A stretch of DNA of 64,000 bases, taken from positions 19,470,501 to 19,534,500 of the forward strand of contig OZ018417.1 of NCBI GenBank assembly GCA_963969595.1, written 5' to 3'. A model generated the notes under the pieces. It did no database searches and was not told where the DNA came from. It was given only the letters and a program-made list of their open reading frames with translations. The position numbers and the translations under genes were made by a program. The stretch comes from Neckera pumila (taxonomy: Eukaryota; Streptophyta; Bryopsida; Hypnales; Neckeraceae). Positions 1 through 12,368 of this stretch are shown here, piece by piece (the stretch's first letter is position 1; every line of letters begins with the position of its first letter).

Positions 1-89
1 TGCAATGTACCTGAATCAGTGGCTTATTCTTTCTGATTCCCTGGGAAGTATGCTGCTTACATGTTGGAGTTTGCCTTTGGTTGTGACAG

Positions 90-2118
90 TTGGGCGGAGG
101 TTACCTGTTTGGCTTGATGCTCGGTTTTGTAACGGATTCTGTTGGGTCTACTTTGGGAGCTACCGCTGCTTTCATGGTTGGCAGAACGGTGAGCCCATAT
201 TATGCACTCAAATTACGTATTCAAAGTCCTTACGCTGGATGATGTTACTGCTCTGATTTCCTTCTTTTCTGTATCTCGTTGATTTGTTTGCTGGGTCCGT
301 GCTTATTCCTTTCTTGTGTTTGTAGAGAAAATATTAATGCGGACTTTTAGACATGCGATACTCGTTCTATTCTCCTTTTTTTTCACTAGCAGTACTTGTA
401 GTTCACTATGCGCTAGGTATTTTCATCAGAATCTTGGTTTATTTCGAGATGCTGACTTGCTCAGCCATTGATTGCCGACTCTAGAGAAGTGCTGAAATAT
501 TATGAATTTCCAGTCACTTAGAAATCCTGTTGGCACGTGGGATGGAGTAGACGCTAACTGGTTGTTACAACAGGTTGGAAGATCTTACGTGGCATCCAAA
601 CTGGGGAACTATCCCCAATTCCAAGCTATTGCAGTGGCTATCCGCAAATCTGGTTTCAAGGTTAGTTATTTTGATTTCCGTATCTTGACATCGTGCGGTG
701 TAATATTACGAAGACTTGTTCTATGTATAAAGAGCGTGGTATAAATTGCCTTGTATTTGTTCCATCCATGCACGGAACCGTATTCTGGAAGAAGGCTGTA
801 ACAAGGAGCGTGTGCTTGTGCAGATTGCGGTTTTGTTGCGTTTTGTGCCGCTGCTGCCTTACAATGTCTTGAATTACCTTCTGTCTGTCACCCCCCTAAG
901 CACCACTAGCTACATCTTGGCATCTTGGTTGGGCATGATGGTACGATCTTTTGCCTTGAAATATATACTAGTTGCCTTTTGCGTTCATGCCTCACTCGTC
1001 CGTTGTCATTCTTTGTGTGATAATATCTTGTCCGGGTTTTTCAATCCACTGAAGGCCGAGAAAGTTTTTGAATAAATAGTATTATAATGGGTGATCACGC
1101 AGTATCTGATAATTCCCTCATTGTTGCAGCCCGTCACATTGGCATTTGTTTACGTGGGTACTACAATTAAGGACATTGCAGACATAAGTCATGGTGAATC
1201 GCATTTCACGAAATATCGCATAGTAAGTACTTTCATCAATTTTATGATGCAATTATTACGGTCCATAAGCTTTGATCTTGTTCATCCAATTGTTTCTTGT
1301 TCAAGATTGGCAAATGGCATTGCATGGGAACAGTACATTCCGATGGCTAATGTAATTCAACAACCATGACAACATTCCCATCTTTGTCGTGGTTGCATTT
1401 TACAGATCATGTTGGTGGTTGGTCTCGTAACAACAGGTGAGTCTCTCCTTTACAACGAGCTTTTGCAAGTAGAGTTACCGCCAATCGGTATTTAAATACT
1501 CTACGTTCCCAGTTGTCGCTACTTTCCGATTCGTTGATGGACAATCACTCCAGGTCTTTGAGATGCCTTTGCATTTGAACTGAGGAAATTTTCTAAGGTA
1601 GCTCTAGGTGCCTACTGCAACTCGTACTTAGACGCCCAAAAAATCTCGCAAGATGAGTACATCAATACTTATTTTGGTTTTAGCGTATTTAATAATACTA
1701 CTTTTCAAACCTTTCGCATCCAGTATCCAACTGAGACTTAATTTGGTGCATTAGAATCCCCTTGCACTTGCTCACATAATACAACAAATATTTAAATCAG
1801 ACTGATTATAGGGACTACACTTAATGCTGAAAGTGTTGCTTGTTACAATACTACTGCTGGCCCCACTAACTTACGAATGCATGTTTTGCAGTCGTAGTAA
1901 TATATTTTGTCACCCGGATAGCGAAGGATGCACTACGCAATGCAATCGAAGAGAACGGAGGTGGTGACGAGTCGTTGATCACAGCTGCGGAATCAGTTGG
2001 AGCTACGGATACTCTTTCAGATGTTCGGCAACCATTGATCATCAGAGTGGACTCCTTCAGCAATGGCACAGAAGGGCAACCAACTGCGGTACATAAATCA
2101 GTCAACTCTGATTTGTAG
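90..2118 (+). CDS. TVP38/TMEM64-type VTT-domain membrane protein, 5' end missing
   Basis: Six exons fit in phase: 90-188, 574-660, 824-940, 1130-1222, 1406-1436 and 1892-2118 (TAG). The first opens LGGGYLFG and ends FMVGRT; next come VGRSYVASKLGNYPQFQ, then the family core LRFVPLLPYNVLNYLLSVTP, then LAFVYVGTTIKDIAD, then a hydrophobic segment VVGLVTTVVVIYFVTRIAK and a polar tail ending VNSDL. This order matches plant TVP38/TMEM64 (SNARE-associated, DedA/VTT superfamily) proteins, multi-pass membrane proteins of the ER/Golgi system that are linked to lipid scrambling in the wider superfamily. All introns have GT and AG ends. The N-terminal exon or exons lie left of the window. The family call is firm; transport or scramblase activity is inferred from family only. 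Confidence 0.9.
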
Positions 2119-2150
2119 CTCTCATCCAAAAATTATACATGGATTCGAGT

Positions 2151-2356
2151 TTAACCAAAGCAGACGTTTTGCGGCCGATGAATGATAGGGAATCTCCTGT
2201 GTAGGACAGAAATGCAACTATTCATTGTGAAAAGGGGAGGTCTTCTATAGTAGTTTGACCTCCATTGAGTACTTTTGTTTTTTTCAAAGTAGATGATGTC
2301 ATATAGTGCCAAAAGGGATGATTTCCACGGTCACCAGTCCAGCGTTCAAGGGTTAA
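2151..2356 (-). mobile_element. TTAA-ended MITE, family B, degenerate copy
   Basis: The segment starts TTAACC and ends GGGTTAA. Read on the minus strand it carries the family B landmarks: a 'gaaatcatcc(c)ttttgg' box, 'atcatctacttt', 'caaggatgaatag' and 'attcatcggac'. It is a diverged relative of copies at 9,291, 12,369, 30,959, 48,133 and 59,752. It lies about 30 bases past the stop of the TVP38-type gene. Confidence 0.65.
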
Positions 2357-2826
2357 ACCTAACGTTTCTTCTTCCATAAGGTTGTACTATTACAACAGGT
2401 TTTAGTCACATTGATAGCGATTATCTGCCATGGATTGGCCTAGTTTGGGCGAACAAATGACTCATTTAGATTTGATTCACTGGATTAACCTCTACAAGAC
2501 AGACAATTGTCTATAATTTGGGTAGGTTCCTACAAAGTCAATTTTAGTCGGATGTTCACAAAATTTTGACACAAGATGTGAAACATGTACCCTTTAGTGG
2601 GAATATAATAATTTTTTTTTCCGATTGGGTGCTTGGATCAAATGTTATGTTGCCTTTAACATCTTTGGCAACTTGGGTAATGTGGGCATTTTTTGCTAAA
2701 ACCCTCATCAAGTTTTGAAATTTTGCATGTATGTAACTAATAAAATTGTCCAAATAAATAAATATATTTCGTTCTTAAATCACATTTAATTAGCTATGTT
2801 GGGATGGTTTTGAGAAAAAATATTTT

Positions 2827-3535
2827 CTTTTAAACCTTAAAGCCTTGAGGTATACTTTCAAGGTTAGCCATCTTTTCACTTTAGAGCAAGCCCTCTTCGG
2901 TGCAATATTTGTTAGATTCTTGTGAATTTTTATTAGAGGTGTTTCACTACTAGCTTCATACCTAGAAAATTTCAAATCAATCCAAGTTGTTAAAAAATTA
3001 TGCCTCAAAAGGACATTTTTTTTCAAATTATAGGCAATTTTGGACAGCTATGATAGGTAGGTCCAATTGGACTAGAATTTTTTATATATACTCTCGACAA
3101 GCTTATTCACACAATCTAAAGTTGAAAGGCATACATTTTGGCTTATAAACCTTTGAAATTTCCTTCATTGGGCAATGTTCCAAATTTACAAAGTCCAATT
3201 TCAAAGATTTGTAAGTCAAAATCATGTGCCTTTTAACTTTCGAGATTATATGGACAAGCTTATTGAGAATTTGTATAAAAAATTGCAGCCCAATTGGACC
3301 TTCTATTATAACTACTCAAAACTGCCTCGAAATTGCCAGTAATTTGAAAAAACATCCTTTTGAGGCATAATTGTTTAACTATGATTTGGATTGGTCTAAA
3401 ATTTTCTAGGCATCAAGCTATTAGTGACACACCTCTGGTACAAATTTCACAAGAATCTAACAAATATTGCATTGGGAGAGCCTATCCCAAGGTAAAAAAT
3501 GGCTTGAAATCATACCTTAGGGCTTTAAGGGTTAA
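2827..3535. repeat. large fold-back (imperfect palindrome), ~0.35 kb arms
   Basis: The left arm (about 2,827-3,175) is the diverged reverse complement of the right arm (about 3,185-3,535). Matching blocks include GTCCAATTGG at 3,061 against CCAATTGGAC near 3,291; the block around 'gcaatatttgttagattctt' against its reverse complement near 3,450; and 'cttaaagcc' at 2,835 against 'ggctttaag' at 3,521. The arms meet almost without a spacer. The weak ORFs at 2,790-3,026 and 3,360-3,596 are mirror images across the palindrome and are not genes. Confidence 0.75.
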
Positions 3536-6500
3536 CTTCAAGCCCTATTATCTTGCAATTTGTGAAGTAAAAGTTCTTGAAATGCTTCCCATATGATCCA
3601 AATGTTTTTTCTTCAAATTTTCACCATTTGGATTTCAAATAAAGATTTCCTCATTGCACAAGAAATCATCAAAAAATGACTAGTGTATTGTCAATTCATT
3701 TAAGTTCCTTGCATTGCAGGGTGCTTTAGAGTAAGCTAGATTCCATATTTGCTTTTGAAAATTTTTTATGAGTGACCTAACATCATATATTTATGAATGG
3801 CAAAATTCCTCATTTTTGTGTAAAGCAAAATTTTTACTCCAAGAGGGCTCAAAGTTTGCTAACCCCATTATGGAGGAATGAAATTTTTTTTCCTTCACTT
3901 CAAGCATTACAATCTCTCAAACCACACAAGCAAATGGATTGAAAATTTTCTATATATTGTCTTTTTTGTATTATGCACTTTTGTACATGTGGGATTCAAA
4001 AAAAATTAATTTATTATTAATTTTGGACAATGTATCAAAAATTGGCAATTGTGGACCTTCTTTCAAAACACCCTCCATCCTTTAGTGGCTAAATATTTTG
4101 ATTTTAAAATCAAGTTGGAATTATTTTCTAAATATAGATATAGAATGTAAACATAATTTATTTTCTTGCATTAGAATAGAAAACCATTTATCTTCAACAA
4201 TTTGCTTGTCAATTTTGTAATGAAATAGAATACAATGGAGTACCAAAGAAGATTACAAGGTTTCATTGAAAAGATGTTTGGATGTTAGTAGGGCTTAGAA
4301 AAATAGATGAATTGAAAACTATGTAGATGAAGATGTAATGGATGAAATGTGACAATGTAACCAAAAGTGGCAATCACTGACACAGACACAATATAATTCA
4401 CTACGTAAAGAAACAGGGAAATGGAGAAAAAGTGTAGTGACATAGCTTGCATTTAATATAAGAGAGATCCTACTTGTGATTTGTTTATATATGGAAATCA
4501 TAGTAACTTTAAAGTAATGGGAGAAATGTTATTCGCACTTTTCGACAAGTACAAAATTCTTCAACAAGTTTGGTGAGGGATTCCTTGTTATCCAATCATC
4601 TTTTCTATATGCATTCTTCAGGCGAATTTAAAGAAAGAAGATTCAACCTACTCTTTGACTTCCCTACTCAATATTTAGGATTGTAATTCATCTAAAGTAA
4701 TTGCACGTAATTACAAGCCATTTGTAACTTGTCAATGGTCAAGGATGATTTTAATCATTGCATCCAAGATTATTGCACATAATTGTGAAATACTTGCAAA
4801 ACCACCCCATCTGCCTTAATACATTCAAGTCTCAAGTCAATTTTTGGGAAATACATTAAAAAATCATATTTTATTCATATTTTCTCAAAAGATTAATATC
4901 GCCTGAGACCAATTACAAAAAGACAATTATTTAGCATTTTTTGACAAACATTATTCAACTTAAGCCACATTTGACCCTCATGTAGTATTTCAATGGCATA
5001 CTTCTAACTCTGACATCTTATCAAAAATTGCATATTATAGCAAAGACAATTTTGATCCAAATTCAATATCATAGATTCTTCATCATTTCTCAACACTTGC
5101 TACAATAGATATTTCCAAAACACCACTTTAGAATATTCTGTAACTCAAATAATACAAATATATTTCACCTCCAAAACTATCTTTTCTAATTCAAAGAATG
5201 GCCTTTCAACAAATACTTCAACACAAAAAATTGCCATACTAAGATTAATCCAACACATTTCAAACTAGTAGAATCTTTTCAATATTCAACCAACAATTCG
5301 ATTAAAAGGGGATTTGAATTTTGGACTCAAATTGAGAAGCATTGAGAAATATTGGTTAGCAAAGATGAATCCAACTATATGTGTGCGATCTGCGGGTCAT
5401 GGTTTACAACAATCGTTTGAAAGACCATTTAAATTAGAGCTGCAATTATTCCATCTTCAAATTTTTGCAAACTTAGTTAATCTACTTAAGGTTCTTCAAA
5501 GGTTAAAGGAGCAAGAATTCATGCATACAAAATGTCAAGATCCAAGTTCTTAGCACTCTATTCTCCGTTTCTAAAATAAAACAGTCAAACAATCCAATAT
5601 TTGGCAAATACATCTCCAAATCACAAAACAGCGTCCACAATTCCACGGTCGGGGCAATGTACGGTAGTATTATGAATCGAAATAGGCTAATAGAAGATTA
5701 CTTAATTACAAGCACTCCCCACGAGTAGAATTAGAGAGATTGGCTATGACCCTAACGTAGAAAAATCATATCTTAAGCGAATATCATACACGTAGGCACA
5801 CATGCAGAGGCAACAATGCAAGACGTGTGCCACTTTAATGCATCTTCACAATATCTACTTATTTCTATTGTGAAATGATCTAAGCCCTCGGCGGCTTTTC
5901 ATCATATAGATAGAGTTAACTAATTAAAATGAGTCTAACGTACAAAGAGAGGCAAAGTAGGAATACTGTACCTGCCTCCAAGCAGACCCTCTCTGAATTG
6001 TAGGTGAGCGAGAGTAGGCAACACAGACAGGGGCTAATCCAGGTGAAGTCCTCTCTAACAGGGCTGGCACAAAGGTGCTGAAATCCACACAGCATGTATG
6101 GGAGGAGCAAAAGTGGGAAGGCTATGCATAACCCCAAATTATTGAATTCAGAAGCAGAAACCCTCCTTCAAAGTGCATTCTCGAGCTGGCGAGCTGATAC
6201 TCGAGGATGTCAAGAGGAGCCATAATCCACACATGCCATAGCTTAATTTTTCTCTTCCCATATGGCTCCTGCTCCACTCCCCCCAAAAAATAATTGCAAT
6301 CCAAGGAATGCTCACAGCAAATTTATTGCTGCATTGGCACTGACCTAATTTACCACCAGAACACGAGCAACGTCTGCTGGCTCTTTTATGATGCTTTGTG
6401 AATGACAGAAATACCCCCCACCAGAGAAACTTGGCGACTTGGCGCTAAGCATGTACAGTCATTGATTTGAACTTGAAAGGCAGCAAATACCACTGCCTCA

Positions 6501-6569
6501 TTACCACCCAGGTTTCTCAGACTTTCACCTATGATCTGACGAATTCCTTGAGATTCCTCTTCCAGAAAT
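3536..6569. other. AT-rich intergenic sequence, no supported gene
   Basis: Very AT-rich to about 5,550, then more balanced. The 79-codon frame at 5,314-5,553 has no recognisable motif, splice context or family. From about 5,600 the sequence probably belongs to the 3' flank of the minus-strand MUB gene. Confidence 0.5.
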
Positions 6570-7289
6570 CTAAAGTATTGTGCAGCAACAAGTCTTGTTC
6601 TTGGGAGTTTCAGACTGTTGCTTTTCTGTTTTATGCACAACATAGATGAAACGAAATTAACACAATGGAGAGAGGTGTCATATGAGAGGCAAAGAAAATA
6701 AGTAGTCCAGACTTCAGGGAAATACAGAAAAATATATGATCTTTACAAGCTCTTGACACTGCACAATACCCCGACTGAACATACAAGCGAAATCTATCCT
6801 CACTAACTACAATATCGCATCTATCATATCAAAATCAACAAAAACTTCACAACAAGAGGCAAATGGGATTGTGGTACCACTAGCTTTGTCGTTTGTAGGT
6901 GGCCGTAAGACAACATGCATGGTGATCACGCATCCGGGAATCTCCCCCAGAATTACCCTCGAGTCGGCAAGCGTTTTGCTATTCTCCAAGATTTTACCAC
7001 CATTTATCAACTTCAGATCATTTATAGTCTTTGGACCATTTTGCTTTTCTGCAAAAATGCACAGCTCGACCTGTCAAATCCCCTCGTCGAGAAAACGAAC
7101 TGCTGCCCCCATTTGATCTGAAGCACACATCAAAATGGCGGACTACGCACCTTTTGGCCAATGATTGAGAATACTCTCTTTGATGTTGGCAACTGTAGTT
7201 GCTGGCGCATACTTGTTGGGACCTATGTCTGTTCCGTCATATAAACGGAACTTGAGCTCCACAGGCTCCTCCAAAGACATCACAGACAT
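6570..7289 (-). CDS. MUB: membrane-anchored ubiquitin-fold protein (MUB)
   Basis: Exon 1 (7289-7151) begins MSVMSLEEPVELKFRLYDG and ends HWPK, with donor GTGCGT. Exon 2 starts at 7048 after TTTGCAG and reads EKQNGPKTINDLKLINGG, then GKILENSKTL and GCVITMHVVLRPP, the typical MUB beta-grasp core. The last exon is tiny: after CAG at 6617-6615, positions 6614-6570 read SETPKNKTCCCTIL and a stop. This gives the family's cysteine-rich prenylation/acylation tail, CTIL. MUBs are plasma-membrane ubiquitin-like proteins that dock E2 enzymes. The exon 2 donor is unresolved: exon 2 must end in phase 0 near 6,880, but no strong GT sits there. Possible answers are the GTTTTT after codon CCE, a GC donor after NDK, or a further small exon. 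A second start at 7280 is in frame. Confidence 0.85.
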
Positions 7290-8660
7290 GCCTTCCACAC
7301 CACTGTAATAAAGCTGAGAGGAATCACACCCTCGAAACAGCTATCTACCTACTAAGATTCCCTCGATACTTTCTGCGAAAACCGCGACTGGTTACAATTA
7401 TCTGCAGGAAATAACAATCCGAATAACATCAAACTTCTGCAGTACAATAATCGATTTATGAACTCAAAATTATTTTGGAAGAACAGAAATAGGTGAAGCA
7501 GAGTCGTCCCACATCAGAAAATCTCAATTAATTCTTTTCTGAGATCCACAAGTAAACCATCACGAACTGAAGAAAACGAGCATCTACAGTCTGAAAAACA
7601 ACGGCGTCCAGTTGATCTCACGTCATCATCAGCACCCTAATCATGGGCCTGTCACGACTGGTGTAACGAAAAGGAGCACACTAACAAAATCAAAGAACAA
7701 GAGCATGTAACACCTCTATAAAACAGGCCAATCAACAACCAGCGGAAACTTGATCTCATCCCGCATAATAAAGTATAAGCTACTTGATTGTAACTCTGAA
7801 ATCCTAGCTCAGATCAAATAACAACCAAAAACAAGTAGAGTTGCCTGATTCAAATTCTAATATCCAAAGACCATGATCGAATTGCAAGCACCAAAGAAAA
7901 CCAAAGAAAAAGAGACAGCCGAGACAAAATCACCAATAAACCAGAGTAATCCTCCTCAAGAATCTCAAAAGGTAGATGATGAAAACGGTCAAAATCCAAA
8001 AACAGATCTGCGACAAGTATCCGACACCCAGTCCACTGTACAAAGAAATCCAAGAAAATTCAAAGGAAACAACAACACTCGACTCGATTCAAGTCTACAG
8101 GTCGAGCCAGAACCTACCCTAACACGGGCGATAGGATGCGCCCCATAAACCGTCTCTACACGAACAGCACATCATAACCCACCACAAGTTCGCATGCAAA
8201 AAACCAAACTGAAGCCACTACACAAACATCCAAGCCAAAGGGAGCCGAACCCAGAATCACTCAAAAACTCAAAAACTCAAAAACTCAAATTCTCTACCAA
8301 GCCCAACTTCCTGATCATAAACTGCACCACTTCATCACAAACAACATAAGGCAACACGCCCTCTCATCTCACCTGGACCCTAATTGCATAAGCTCCTCCG
8401 AACCTCCCAACAGCTGCTCGTTTCACCAACAGCTTCTCCCCATCATGAACTCGCTCGTTTGAATCCCTTTTTACGCGCTGCCCATGCGGAGGAGGCTCCA
8501 AAACGTTCCAAAAACGTTCCAAACCGGGAGAAAACCCTAGTGGAGAAGGAGAGATGGAAGTTTGCGAATAGGGCATCAATTTCTTCGAGCAAAAGAGGAG
8601 GATGGAGAGCAGAAGAAGCGCGAAATGGAGAGACTCACGAGGTAAGGCCGCAGCTAGAGA
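7290..8660 (-). promoter_or_regulatory. probable 5' UTR intron, 5' UTR exon and promoter of the MUB gene
   Basis: On the minus strand a TTACAG acceptor lies about 25 bases before the start codon, and a CCAG|GTGAGA donor lies at 8,373. Upstream of the donor is a GC-richer stretch with the plant-leader word CTAGGGTTTTCTC near 8,535. A leader exon at about 8,373-8,650 and an intron of about 1 kb would explain this. The plus-strand frame at 8,384-8,848 is then incidental. Confidence 0.4.
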
Positions 8661-9290
8661 ATTTAGAATGGAGATGTGCGAGACTGGGAGGCTGGGTGAA
8701 GATCGGCCATAGCTGGGAAGATGAGAATGGCAAAAAGAAAGAAGGAGAAGCTAGGGGGCTGGGAGGGAGAGTGGTTCACGTGTTGGCCGTCCTTTGGTCG
8801 CCCGCCTTTGACTGGGCATGGCATGGCCAAGTGCACACGTTTCCATGACGGGTAAGTTGGATGCAAAGCCAAGGAGACACATTTTCAGCTGGAGAAGGAT
8901 AAAAAAATAAAAGCATTAAATAACACCTGTCACATGCTGCTAATAACAAAAACGTTGGTGTAACGTTGGTGTAGAGACCATCGTGAATGAAGAGTTTTTT
9001 TGTTTTTGTTTTTGCTTTACGTTTTTTCTTGGAACAAGTGTGTTCAAGAAATACATTGCAGGTTTTTTCTATCAGAAAGAGAGGTTGATTTCACACAAAA
9101 TAAAGAATCTGTCACAGTCAAGTATCGAATCCGCAACCACGCCATTTAGTTTAGCGGTACCTCACCACCATCACCCGGTAGTTTAGGATCATCTTGGAAC
9201 ACTGAATGAAGAATTTGATGGGGGTTGGTTCAACCACTTATACCTTGAACGAGAGGTAAGATAAAGTAGGAAACCCTATTTCTACCACAA
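8661..9290. other. intergenic; weak SINE-like patch
   Basis: Read on the minus strand, 9,185-9,100 has a tRNA-like pair of words: 'tggtggtgaggtaccg' (A-box-like) and 'gttgcggattcgatac' (B-box-like). No cloverleaf closes, so this is at most a decayed tRNA-derived SINE head. Nothing else is recognised. Confidence 0.25.
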
Positions 9291-9505
9291 TTATCCTTTA
9301 AAAGATGGGCTAGTCGCTATGGAAATCATCCTTTTGGGGTACTGTGTAAATCATTTACTTAAAGAAATCCAAGAGCATTTGCTGAAGGTCAAACTATTGT
9401 GCAAAACTTTTTTTTTCCACGTTATACTCTAAAGATGAATCTTACATAGAAGGATTCTTTGTCATTCATCGGACAATAAATGTCCACTATATCATTTAAG
9501 AATTA
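9291..9505 (+). mobile_element. TTAA-type MITE, family B, decayed copy
   Basis: Carries the family landmarks in order: 'aaagatgggctagtcgc', 'ggaaatcatccttttgg', 'aaatcatttacttaaag', 'gaaggattctttgtcatt' and 'catcggaca'. Both TTAA ends are mutated. Confidence 0.6.
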
Positions 9506-10222
9506 AAAGCCAATCTATTTATACTACTATATGTTTGAGTGTACATTTGAAACTTCCAAATGTATTCTATTGGTAAATAGTAACCATATAATAGAGGAAT
9601 ACTCACGTGGAGCAAATAGGGGCTCTTACCTCATAGGTAGTGAGGTCTACTTTTGCAAGCCTCCTTTCAAAATCCTCATTAATCCTTTAATGATAAATTT
9701 GGAAGGGACCTTCAATTGTCCTACTTTAATCCTAGAAAGACGAGGCCTATCACTAAGACCAAAAATAATTAGATTCTAATACGGATGCATAGATGCATTC
9801 TCTGTTTCTATAGTATACTTTCTTGAACACTTTGTGCCTTTTGGTAGCATTTTAAATTTAAATCTTGAATCTATTTTTGCAAAAGTAATGAAGGGTTAAA
9901 GTTTTTTTTGTGTAGATGTTCTAAATTTGTTTCTTCAACATATGTACATATTGATTTTGGAGATGTACATAGAGTGATGATGGTAGTTTTAGGCAAGGTA
10001 CCATTTTTGGGTGTACTCACCTAAAAAATTTATAGTTGGAACCACCAAAATTTACCATTGTTGTACTAATTTTGGAAAATCATTTTCCCTAACGACATGC
10101 CCCAAAATGTTGCCCTATTAGCAAGGGGATTCTAGTGTATTTTAGTGTGCATTATTTGGACACCATATGAATAAGTTATGAATTCCTAGAGTTATTGTCT
10201 CTAAGTGTACCAAAAAACAACA
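9506..10222. other. AT-rich intergenic sequence
   Basis: No gene recognised. The word 'gcattctctgtttctatagta' family near 9,796 recurs near 30,880, so fragments of a further dispersed repeat are present. The 82-codon frame at 9,531-9,779 has no support. Confidence 0.4.
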
Positions 10223-10480
10223 CTACACAAAATAATGAAATTAGGTTGCCTTACCTCCAAAAGTTACCTCAAGACACCTCTTGTCCCCATGGAGGCACAT
10301 GCAACTCTTTGAACTAGGTCTTGAACCAACCCCTGAACTAGTGCACCAAACCATGCCAAACCCATGGTTTGAGGTTGATCAAAAGTATTGCATCCTTGCA
10401 CAATAACAATAAATATTTGTATTGTGTAAAATGTCAAGAAATGAGTGACTAGAGGGGCAACCTAATTTCACTATTCAAGA
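10223..10480. mobile_element. TIR-MITE, family D, copy 1
   Basis: The left end CTACACAAAATAATGAAA continues to 'ttaggttgcctta'. The right end, near 10,455-10,480, holds the inverted 'ggcaacctaatttcactatt'. Internal sequence ('ggaggcacatgcaactctt', 'ctagtgcacca') matches, in inverse orientation, the element at 14,636-14,881. About 258 bp, no coding capacity. Confidence 0.7.
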
Positions 10481-11959
10481 GTGAAGTCTCTCTTGGACTC
10501 TCATGATTGTTTTGATTGTGTACATCAAAATCTAAGTTTTTATGACACTTTTCCATTCAATTGTAGGTGTCGCATTTTGGACAGTGTTTGAGTATCTCAA
10601 ATGGCTTGTCCACACGGCTTGCTCATCCCGGCCCAGGGCCATGCAGGCTTTGGGAGAGATGGAGCTTTGCCAGACAATCAAAGGGAGAAAATCCTATTTT
10701 GGTAATTAGAGACAAAACAAACAAACAAACTTTAGTTTCAAGTTTCAACCTAATTATTTGCAAGTTTCAAGTTTGTTTTGGGCAATCATGATTAATTCTC
10801 CAGTTAGAAACTATTAGAAACTGACTGGCATTCCAAAGAATGGCAAGTTTCCTGAGTTTTGGAAAAACTGACTACTAATATGGCAAATTTCATTCCAGAA
10901 CTTTGGCACTTTTACAGTTCAGACTGGCCATGCATACTGAAGATATTTTAGAACAGCCGTTCTTGAGTTTATACCTGTCCTAAATGGTCAAAATCCCACG
11001 TCGTCGAAATGGCACACAGAATACCACCATTCGAATGAAATTTTCCCATTAATTTGAAGAAGTCAAGGTAAATACCAGAATTTCAACCATTGTTGGCCGG
11101 TATAATCTGATCAGACGCAGACTATTTTTACATGAACAGGTACCCACTACCTTTTGCAGAAAGTTTTCCTGTTTCTCCAGTCTTGTGTGGCCTGCTTTCA
11201 CTTCAATTGAAAGCCAAGAAATTATGATGACAATCGATCAGGACCCAGTCCTCCAGTCAGAGCAAACTGGTTGCTCAGCAAGCACCTGGTTCCTCCAAAA
11301 TGTACACCAAGCATCTTTCCTGACGGCTACACCAACTGTGTCTGAAGCGTCCAGTATGAACCTCTGCAACTCGAGTATACATGCAAGTGGTCCCAATACT
11401 CAACGAGACCTAGATTTTGCACCTAGATTATAGCCTAGCTAGGCACTTTTGTAACATGCACGAGTGAAGCAATCACAACCAGTTCCTTCAAGGACCGTAC
11501 TTGGTCAAAAGGCTTTATCCACAGGTGTTGCACTAGACTTGAGTCTTGACTCTTGAGTCGTGTTACCATAATATGGTAATTCTTTGTGTGAGACTCGATC
11601 TACTGCAGCAAATATCGTAGCAAATACCGTAACTAGAGAGCATCAACTGTTCAATCTACACATATCTTCTTCAAGCAAAATATTAAGCTTACCTTAGATC
11701 AAATTCTGCTTGCCTGCAAGGCCTGAAAACATAACTTACAATCCAAATCACACAAATCAGTGCGTGTACACATGTCATGGACATTAACAAATGTGTCTTG
11801 GGTACGTGAGTTCCAAGAAAAATTGCTTAATATATAGGCTAAGGAGAAAAAGTACTTACATAAGCTACGCTGAGAAAGTCACAGAGACGTGAGTTGCAAG
11901 ATAAAGTACTTATATATGTACTCATTTAAGCAAATTCAGCCAGATCTTTTGAATTTGAG
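10481..11959. other. intergenic, no supported gene
   Basis: Mixed composition without an identified exon. The 82-codon frame at 11,185-11,433 has no family resemblance that I recognise and no clear splice partners. Confidence 0.35.
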
Positions 11960-12061
11960 ATGTGGACCTTAAGCAAAAACTCATCAGCCATCACCTCTTC
12001 GGTGAACATGCACCCGGAGTTCACCGACTTCATCCTGCGCGAGTTGCGAATGTCAAGCTAG
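11960..12061 (+). CDS. small ORF, 33 residues, uncertain
   Basis: An ATG-to-TAG frame reads MWTLSKNSSAITSSVNMHPE, then FTDFILRELRMSS. It has an in-frame stop (TAA) about 36 bases upstream. The second half is GC-rich compared with its surroundings, and its amino-acid composition looks protein-like. It could be a small peptide gene, the last exon of an unrecognised gene, or chance. No family is recognised and no upstream exon could be joined to it with confidence. Confidence 0.2.
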   Translation: MWTLSKNSSAITSSVNMHPEFTDFILRELRMSS

Positions 12062-12368
12062 GGGTAAGTTAGGGAGTAAATGAGCTGAAGAGCTTGTAAC
12101 TGTAACTGCAGAACATCCACTTGCAGAACATTCACCTGCCCAAGTGCATGAACAAGCAAAGCTGAGAATCCATCGAAGACAAATGGAGTTAAGTAGGCAG
12201 AACATCTTGATCGATCAGAAGAAGCTTCAGAGAATCGGTTTGAATAGGCTGCAATTCACAGGCTGCAACAGGTCTGGCACCGGTGCCACTCACTGAATCC
12301 CTGCGTCTCCGCAAACCCTAGTAAGCTAATTAAGTACACAAATGTTACAGCACTCTAGCCGCAGGAAG

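Noticed and set aside
8384..8848. 154-codon plus-strand frame
   Set aside because: Overlaps the likely leader and promoter of the minus-strand MUB gene; charged low-information composition, no family.
11185..11433. 82-codon frame with mixed composition
   Set aside because: No motif, no splice partners and no family I recognise.
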